Below the pieces are notes generated by a model, which was given only the letters and a program-made list of their open reading frames with translations, made no database searches and was not told the origin of the DNA. A stretch of DNA of 64,000 nt from Rhodococcus sp. SGAir0479 (lineage in GTDB: Bacteria; Actinomycetota; Actinomycetes; Mycobacteriales; Mycobacteriaceae), in assembly GCF_005484805.1 (NCBI RefSeq), contig NZ_CP039432.1, forward strand, positions 2,542,001 to 2,606,000, read 5' to 3'. Below, piece by piece: positions 63,877 to 64,000 of the stretch (within the stretch, counting starts at the first letter, position 1; each line of letters opens with the position of its first letter). A program made the translations under genes and the position numbers.

Positions 63877-64000
63877 CGTGCTGGCCGTCATCTCCGCCGA
63901 GCCCCTCGACCCCACGGCGGTCGACGCCGCCGTCGCGGGCCCCGAGCACGGCGCCGTGGTGGTCTTCACCGGTGTGGTCCGCGACCACGACGGAGGCCGG
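63869..64000 (+). CDS. moaE: Molybdopterin synthase large subunit, N-terminal fragment
   Basis: The first 44 codons are in the window. MRDVLAVISAEPLDPTAVDAAVAG ... GAVVVFTGVVRDHDGGR is typical of MoaE, including the GVVRDH motif. It overlaps moaCB by 8 nt and continues past the window. Confidence 0.9.
   Translation, partial: MRDVLAVISAEPLDPTAVDAAVAGPEHGAVVVFTGVVRDHDGGR

Overview
The window is high-GC actinobacterial DNA. Gene content and order point to a mycolic-acid-containing actinomycete, most likely Rhodococcus or a close Nocardia relative. From memory, without a search, positions 1 to about 40,000 follow the Mycobacterium tuberculosis order Rv3011c to Rv3055: gatA/gatC, an ACT protein, ligA, a MetE-like synthase, mnmA, a cysteine desulfurase, two acyltransferases, etfA/etfB, the methylglucose lipopolysaccharide genes, a methyltransferase pair, echA, NUDIX, ABC, serB, ctaD, a fecB-like lipoprotein, nrdF-nrdE-nrdI-nrdH, an FMN reductase and a TetR regulator.

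Layout. 1-7,562: translation, repair and tRNA thiolation genes, several overlapping by 4 nt. 7,623-10,616: two membrane-lipid acyltransferases, then an orphan AbiEi-like gene bracketed by two 64-bp imperfect repeats. 10,632-12,434: the electron-transfer flavoprotein operon with a perfect 20-bp palindrome over its predicted promoter. 12,675-23,379: polymethylated polysaccharide genes (methyltransferase, GH57 branching enzyme, GT4 transferase, acyltransferase), alanine dehydrogenase, a PQQ-type lipoprotein, two methyltransferases and an enoyl-CoA hydratase. 23,400-29,059: NUDIX, ABC ATPase, PTH2-type hydrolase, serB and ctaD. 29,382-31,973: an IdeR-type box and two iron-binding lipoproteins plus a NUDIX gene. 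32,009-36,501: the class Ib ribonucleotide reductase genes. 37,061-40,146: a siderophore-interacting protein, an FMN reductase and a TetR gene joined in frame to a two-META-domain exported protein.

The accessory core is 40,157-57,898. It encodes a three-subunit molybdenum hydroxylase (FAD, 2x[2Fe-2S] and Mo subunits), a membrane-anchored CoxG-like protein, an HyuA/HyuB pair, an NmrA-like reductase, an NCS2 permease, a PucR regulator, an XdhC maturation factor, an amidase, an MFS transporter and a MobA-like nucleotidyltransferase. A logical reading is uptake of an N-heterocycle, hydroxylation to a lactam, ATP-driven ring opening, then amide hydrolysis. The substrate is unknown. From 60,208 on come molybdenum cofactor genes (moaD, moaA, moeA, a moaC-moaB fusion, moaE), which would supply the hydroxylase; nucleosidase, nadE and a second NmrA-like gene lie between.

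Many genes appear to be transcribed without a leader: a TANNNT -10 element sits 6-8 nt before the ATG or GTG at nine loci. Two copies of a TGTGACATTCGG hairpin lie downstream of nrdF and of the siderophore-interacting gene. I saw no rRNA, tRNA, CRISPR array or insertion sequence.
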